From Roseicyclus persicicus (GTDB lineage: Bacteria > Pseudomonadota > Alphaproteobacteria > Rhodobacterales > Rhodobacteraceae), in the NCBI RefSeq assembly GCF_012395815.1, contig NZ_JAAZQQ010000001.1, positions 620,001 to 684,000 on the forward strand: DNA of 64,000 nt. The letters run 5' to 3'. The first letter of the stretch is position 1; each line of letters begins with the position of its first letter. A model generated the notes under the pieces. That model searched no databases. It had not been told where the DNA came from and saw nothing but the letters and a program-made list of their open reading frames with translations. The translations under genes were made by a program, and so were the position numbers. Below, piece by piece: positions 59,884 through 64,000 of the stretch.

Positions 59884-61251
59884 CTACCCTTTCCTCGACG
59901 CCTTGATCGCGCGGAGCCGATCCATCAGCTTTTCCGCCAGACCAAGCTTGTTGACCTGTTTCGCCCGCCCCAGCGCCAGCGCGCCGGCGGGCACGTCCTG
60001 CGTGATGACCGAGCCCGAGGCCGTCATCGCCCGGTCGCCCACCGTGACCGGCGCGACCAGCATCGTGTCCGACCCGATGAAGGCGTTGCGGCCCACCACC
60101 GTGCGGTGCTTCATCACCCCGTCGTAGTTGCAGGTGACGGTGGCCGCGCCGATGTTGGTGCCCTCGCCGATCTCGGCGTCGCCGATGTAGCTGAGGTGGT
60201 TGACCTTGGCGCCCTCGCCGATCAGCGATTCCTTCACCTCGCAGAAGTTGCCCACATGGGCGCGGTTGCCGATCTCGGCGCCGGGGCGCAGACGGGTGTA
60301 GGGCCCGACGATGGCGCCCGCGCCGACATGGCAGGCCTCGAGGTGGCTGAAGGCGCGGATGCGCGCGCCCGATTCCACCGTGACGCCGGGGCCGAAGACG
60401 ACGTAGGGCTCCACCTCGGCGTCGCGGCCGACAAAGGTGTCGAGGGCGAAGATCACCGTCTCGGGCGCGGCCATGGCGACGCCGGTTTCCACCATCTCGG
60501 CGCGTTTCGCGGCCTGAAAGGCGCGCTCGGCCGCGGCAAGCTCGGCGCGGGAGTTGATGCCGAGCGTCTCGGCCTCGGGGCAGAGGATGGCGGTGGCGCT
60601 GAGGCCCTCGGCGATGGCCAGCGCGGGCACGTCGGTCAGGTAGTATTCGCCCGCCGCGTTGGCGTTGCCGACCTGCCCGAGCAGCCGCAGGAGCGTCGCG
60701 GCATCGGCCGCCATGAGCCCCGAGTTGCAGGTGGTGACGGCCAGTTCCTCGGGCGTCGCGTCCTTGGCCTCGACGATGCGCAGGAGGCGGTCGCCCTCGC
60801 GGATCAGCCGGCCGTAGCGGCCCGGATCGGCGGCCTCGAAGCCCAGCACCACGATGTCGTGGGCCGCGCGTGCCGCGCGCATCGCCTCGAGCGTGTCCGC
60901 GCTGACGAAGGGCGTGTCGGCGTAGAGGACGATGGCGTCGCCCTCGAACCCCTCCAGCGCCGGGGCGGCCTGCAGCACCGCGTGGCCGGTGCCCTGCTGC
61001 ACCTCTTGCCGGACGCAGGTGGCGAAGGGCGCGAGGTCGGCCACCGCCGCCTCGACCTCCTCGGCGCCGTGGCCCGTCACCACCACGACGCGCGACGGCT
61101 CCAGCGCCGCGCCGGCGGCCAGCGCGTGGGCGATCAGGGGCACGCCGCCCAGCTTGTGGAGCGGTTTCGGCAGGTCGGAGTTCATCCGCGTGCCTTGGCC
61201 CGCCGCCAGCACGATCAGCGCGACGGGGCGGGGGCTGCCTGTGTCGGACAT
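59884..61251 (-). CDS. glmU: Bifunctional GlcN-1-P acetyltransferase / GlcNAc-1-P uridylyltransferase
   Basis: Final two steps to UDP-GlcNAc, 455 aa. The uridylyltransferase domain opens with VLAAGQGTRMNSDLPKPLHK and has VLYADTPFVSADTL as metal site. The C-terminal left-handed beta helix carries hexapeptide repeats (GPYTRLRPGAEIGNRAHVGN) and the catalytic His region SYIGDAEIGEGTNIGAATVT with TCNYDG. Length and order are standard. It faces the HAD gene across a 127-bp divergent gap. Confidence 0.97.
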   Translation of the reverse strand: MSDTGSPRPVALIVLAAGQGTRMNSDLPKPLHKLGGVPLIAHALAAGAALEPSRVVVVTGHGAEEVEAAVADLAPFATCVRQEVQQGTGHAVLQAAPALEGFEGDAIVLYADTPFVSADTLEAMRAARAAHDIVVLGFEAADPGRYGRLIREGDRLLRIVEAKDATPEELAVTTCNSGLMAADAATLLRLLGQVGNANAAGEYYLTDVPALAIAEGLSATAILCPEAETLGINSRAELAAAERAFQAAKRAEMVETGVAMAAPETVIFALDTFVGRDAEVEPYVVFGPGVTVESGARIRAFSHLEACHVGAGAIVGPYTRLRPGAEIGNRAHVGNFCEVKESLIGEGAKVNHLSYIGDAEIGEGTNIGAATVTCNYDGVMKHRTVVGRNAFIGSDTMLVAPVTVGDRAMTASGSVITQDVPAGALALGRAKQVNKLGLAEKLMDRLRAIKASRKG

Positions 61252-61378
61252 GGGTCTGCCTGCCTTCCTCGAGTTGTGGCCGTTTTACCCCAGGCGGGCC
61301 GTGGCGCAAGCCGCGCCGGCTTCACTTTGCCCAACGCCCTGTTACATGGCCGGGCGGAAACCCGCCGAAAGGACGCCG

Positions 61379-62044
61379 ATGCGCTGCGTGATCTTCGACC
61401 TCGACGGAACGCTGGCCGATACGGCGGGCGACCTGATCGCCGCCTGCAACGCGGCGCTGGGGGTGCTGGGGCACGCCCCGCAACTGGCGATGGGGGCCGA
61501 CGATGCGACCGCCTTCCGGGGCGGGCGGGCGATGCTGCGGCTGGCGGCGGGGCGGCTGGGGGTCGACGACGCCGAGGCGCTGGTCGAGGCGGGCTACCCG
61601 GTGCTGCTGGCGGCCTATGGCGAGGCCATCGACCGGCACACCACCCTCTATCCCGGCGCGATGGCGGCGGTGGCCCGCCTGAAATCCAACGGCATCGCGG
61701 TGGGCATCTGCACCAACAAGCCCGAGGGGCTGGCCGAGACCCTGCTGCGCCGCATGGGGGTGCGCGACGATTTCGCCGCGCTGATCGGCGCCGACACGCT
61801 GCCGGTGCGCAAGCCCGACCCCGCGCCCTTCCGCGAGGCGGTGGCGCGGTCGGGCGGCGCGCTCGACCGGTCGATCCTGATCGGCGACACGATCACCGAC
61901 CGCGACACCGCGCGCGCCGCCGGGCGGCCCTGCGCGCTCGTCACCTTCGGGCCCACCGGCCGCGCGGTGGCCGAGCTGGCGCCGGAGGCGCTGATCGACC
62001 ATTACGACGGGCTGGACGCCATCATCGACCGGCTCATTCCCTGA
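61379..62044 (+). CDS. gph: HAD hydrolase, phosphoglycolate phosphatase-type
   Basis: A 221-aa phosphatase. Motif I is VIFDLDGTLADTAGDLIAA with nucleophile Asp; motif II is GICTNKPEGLAETLL; motif III Lys is in RKPDPAPF; motif IV is ILIGDTITDRDTARAAG. The family recycles 2-phosphoglycolate, and a gph gene next to glmU/glmS is a frequent Rhodobacterales arrangement. GAAAGGA lies about 10 bases before the ATG. The divergent gap with glmU holds both promoters. Confidence 0.88.
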   Translation: MRCVIFDLDGTLADTAGDLIAACNAALGVLGHAPQLAMGADDATAFRGGRAMLRLAAGRLGVDDAEALVEAGYPVLLAAYGEAIDRHTTLYPGAMAAVARLKSNGIAVGICTNKPEGLAETLLRRMGVRDDFAALIGADTLPVRKPDPAPFREAVARSGGALDRSILIGDTITDRDTARAAGRPCALVTFGPTGRAVAELAPEALIDHYDGLDAIIDRLIP

Positions 62045-62087
62045 CGGGGCATTGACGTGCGGGGCAGGGCGGCCAATTCTCCGCCCC

Positions 62088-63281
62088 ATGGAAAAACCCG
62101 TATTCACCGGCAAGTTCACCCAGCAGGAGCCGATCCCCGAGGCCGCGATCGAGGCGGCCGTGCGGGTCATGCGCTCGGGCCGGCTGCACCGTTACAACCT
62201 TCTGCCGGGCGAGGAGGGCGAGGTGTCCGCCCTCGAACGCGAATTCGCCGCCTATACCGGCGCGCGGTACGCGCTGGCCGTCGCCTCGGGCGGCTACGCC
62301 ATGGGCTGCGCGCTCAGGGCGCTGGGCGTCGGGCCGGGGGACCGGGTGCTGTCGAACGGCTTCACGCTGGCCCCGGTGCCGGGCGCGATCGCCTCCGTGG
62401 GCGCCGAGCCGGTCTTCGTCGAGACGACCGAGAGCCTGACCATCGACCTCGATGACCTCGCGGTGAAGGCCGCATCCTCGGGCGCGAAGGTGCTGCTCCT
62501 CAGCCACATGCGCGGGCACATCTGCGACATGGAACGGCTGGTGCAGGTCGCCGCCGCCCATGGCCTGCAGGTGGTCGAGGATTGCGCCCACACCATGGGC
62601 GCGGCGTGGAAGGGCGTGCCGTCCGGGCGGCACGGGATCATCGGCTGCTACTCGACCCAGACCTACAAGCACATGAACTCGGGCGAGGGCGGACTGCTGG
62701 TCTCGGACGACGCCGACGTGATGGCGCGGGCCATCATGTTGTCAGGATCCTACATGCTATACGGCCGGCACTCTGTGGGTCCATCTGTGGATAGGTACGA
62801 AAACGTAAAGTACGTCACCCCCAACGTCTCGGGCCGGATGGACCATCTGCGCGCCGCGATCCTGCGCCCGCAGCTGGCCGACCTGCCTGCCCAGATCGCC
62901 CGCTGGAACGCGCTCTACCGCACGGTCGAGGAGGGGCTGCGCAACACCCCCGGCCTCAAGGTGATCGAGCGCCCGCCGCAGGAAACCATCGTCGGTTCCT
63001 CGATCCAGGTGCTGCTGCCCGGCTGGGCGCCCGACCGGGTGCGCGCGCTGGTCGCCGGCTGCGCCCGGCGGGGGGTGGAGCTGAAATGGTTCGGCGCCGA
63101 GGAACCCGTCGCCTTCACATCGCGCTACGACAGCTGGCGCTACGCCCCGCCCCAGCGCCTGCCCAGGACCGACGCGATCCTCGCCGGCCTCATCGACATG
63201 CGCCTGCCGCTCACCTTCTCCGAGGCCAACGCCCGCCTGATCGCCGAGATCATCCGCGACGAGGTCCGCGCCGCCGCCTGA
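62088..63281 (+). CDS. DegT/DnrJ/EryC1/StrS family PLP aminotransferase
   Basis: A sugar aminotransferase-type PLP enzyme, 397 aa. The PLP-binding Lys lies in STQTYKHMNSGEGGLLV (about residue 197), with DCAHTMGAAWKGVPSG as the cofactor Asp region and LAVASGGYAMGCALRALGVG as the phosphate site. It starts 43 bp after gph. No sugar-nucleotide dehydratase or glycosyltransferase is adjacent, so its pathway is unknown. Codons for about residues 218-242 (62739-62812) are unusually A/T-ending for this gene. Confidence 0.9.
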   Translation: MEKPVFTGKFTQQEPIPEAAIEAAVRVMRSGRLHRYNLLPGEEGEVSALEREFAAYTGARYALAVASGGYAMGCALRALGVGPGDRVLSNGFTLAPVPGAIASVGAEPVFVETTESLTIDLDDLAVKAASSGAKVLLLSHMRGHICDMERLVQVAAAHGLQVVEDCAHTMGAAWKGVPSGRHGIIGCYSTQTYKHMNSGEGGLLVSDDADVMARAIMLSGSYMLYGRHSVGPSVDRYENVKYVTPNVSGRMDHLRAAILRPQLADLPAQIARWNALYRTVEEGLRNTPGLKVIERPPQETIVGSSIQVLLPGWAPDRVRALVAGCARRGVELKWFGAEEPVAFTSRYDSWRYAPPQRLPRTDAILAGLIDMRLPLTFSEANARLIAEIIRDEVRAAA

Positions 63282-63358
63282 CCCCCCGAAACGGGGGATG
63301 GCGGGGCGGGCCCGCGCGATGCCAGATCGCCGCAACCGCACGCTTCGAGGGTTCCGCC

Positions 63359-63784
63359 ATGCTCCGCCGCACCGTCCTTGCCCTGGCCCTGCTTGCCGCG
63401 CCCGCCCCGGCCCTGGCCGAGTGGGTCCACATCCCGTCCGCCGCCCGTGCGCAGGCGACGGGGGAGGGCGGCGTGATGCTGGCCGTCGAGTGCGGATCGA
63501 CCGGCGTGCCCGGCCTCAACGTCGAGGAGATCTGGCCGACGACCGAGTGGGTCTCGGTCGACATCGTGATCGGCACGACCGAATACCGCCTCGAGGCGCG
63601 CTGCGAGGCCGGGGTCTGCCCGCTGAACCTGATGAGTTTCCCGATGATCGCCGACGTGATGGAGACGCTGCAATCCGGCCGCGAGGCGGTGATCTCCTAC
63701 ACGCAGGGGGCCTACATCGGCCGCGTCCCGCTGGCCGGGTCGCGCGACGCCATCGGGCGGGTGCTGGCGGAATGCCCGGTCTGA
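63359..63784 (+). CDS. Small exported protein, 141 aa
   Basis: An N-terminal signal peptide is clear (MLRRTVLALALLAAPAPALA, cleavage before EWVHI). The mature part has a beta-rich look with two pairs of cysteines (VECGST and RCEAGVCPL) that may form disulfides. I do not recognise the domain. It is followed by another small exported protein whose start overlaps its 3' end by 13 bp, and the two share a similar layout, so they are probably paralogues or partners. Confidence 0.7.
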   Translation: MLRRTVLALALLAAPAPALAEWVHIPSAARAQATGEGGVMLAVECGSTGVPGLNVEEIWPTTEWVSVDIVIGTTEYRLEARCEAGVCPLNLMSFPMIADVMETLQSGREAVISYTQGAYIGRVPLAGSRDAIGRVLAECPV

Positions 63785-64000
63785 TCCGCGCCGCCGTTGC
63801 ACTGATGCTTGCCGCCGGCCCGGCGCTGGCCGACTGGACGTACGACCCCGCGACGCAACGGGCCCAGCCCGCCGACCCCGTGGGGCCCTTCCTGGCCGTG
63901 ACCTGCGCGGCGCCCTTCATCGACCTCACCCTCGAAGGCCACGCGCCGCCCGAGGCCGACACGGTATTCCTGCTGAGCATCGACGACGAGACCTGGGCCT
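63772..64000 (+). CDS. Small exported protein, cut by the window edge
   Basis: The ATG at 63772 lies inside the end of the preceding gene. The frame is open to the last base: a signal peptide (MPGLIRAAVALMLAAGPALA, cleavage before DWTYD) then DPVGPFLAVTCAAPFIDLTL with a cysteine in the same relation as in the upstream gene. The 3' end lies beyond the window, so the family cannot be named. Confidence 0.65.
   Translation, partial: MPGLIRAAVALMLAAGPALADWTYDPATQRAQPADPVGPFLAVTCAAPFIDLTLEGHAPPEADTVFLLSIDDETWA

Overview
The window is about 70% GC and reads as a chromosome segment of an alphaproteobacterium of the order Rhodobacterales (Rhodobacter/Paracoccus/Roseobacter relatives). The signs are strong G/C bias at third codon positions, short intergenic gaps with 4-bp stop/start overlaps, a Pcm-TolC-DUF2497 gene order, DUF6280 and DUF1127 small proteins, lysC close to ptsP, glmU next to glmS, and intergenic repeats of a type familiar in this group. 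No species is claimed.

Layout. 1-2557: 3' part of a hybrid sensor kinase. 2583-13663: an 11.1-kb integrated element in the 3' half of a tRNA-Cys gene, flanked by exact 49-bp repeats. It carries a tyrosine integrase, an excisionase-like HTH protein, a Spo11/topoisomerase VI-A-like protein with no B subunit, a replication-type HTH protein whose 3' end carries iteron-like repeats, terminase, scaffold, major capsid, a gene-transfer-agent-type spike base, a tape-measure-like protein and a cI-type repressor. I find no portal, protease, head-tail connector, tail tube, baseplate or lysis gene, so it looks like a phage satellite or a reduced prophage. Three copies of a paired GCTTAC motif (11-bp period), an operator-like repeat pair, and four hairpins sharing a CAA-C/G-TTG centre lie in its non-coding parts.

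13843-18738: housekeeping genes (Pcm-like methyltransferase, TolC, PopZ-like DUF2497, rhomboid, DUF6280). 18815-30642: a catabolic locus made of a leftward seven-gene operon (SIS isomerase/deaminase, PfkB kinase, BtpA-type barrel, two PuuE-like deacetylases, Asp/Glu/hydantoin racemase, amidohydrolase), a divergent DeoR regulator and a PotABCD-type ABC importer. The natural reading is uptake and breakdown of a sugar-linked cyclic ureide or similar compound. 30741-40060: a D-lactate/2-hydroxyglutarate-type FAD/Fe-S dehydrogenase, an Ldh-family dehydrogenase, a NitT/TauT-type importer, two fumarylacetoacetase-family hydrolases and a GntR regulator with two matching palindromic operators.

40126-46722: tRNA-Leu(UAA), a YoaP-like protein, adenine phosphoribosyltransferase and MTA phosphorylase (purine/methionine salvage), a LysE exporter, an alpha/beta hydrolase and flavin proteins. 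46807-56431: a GNAT protein, GMC oxidoreductase, SulP permease, PtsP, DUF1127, aspartate kinase, an SDR and a Thr/Ser dehydratase whose 3' end is tandemly duplicated next to REP-like repeats. 56796-64000: DNA alkylation repair, GNAT, GlmS, GlmU, a phosphoglycolate phosphatase-type HAD, a DegT/StrS aminotransferase with an odd low-GC codon patch, and two small exported proteins, the last cut by the window edge.
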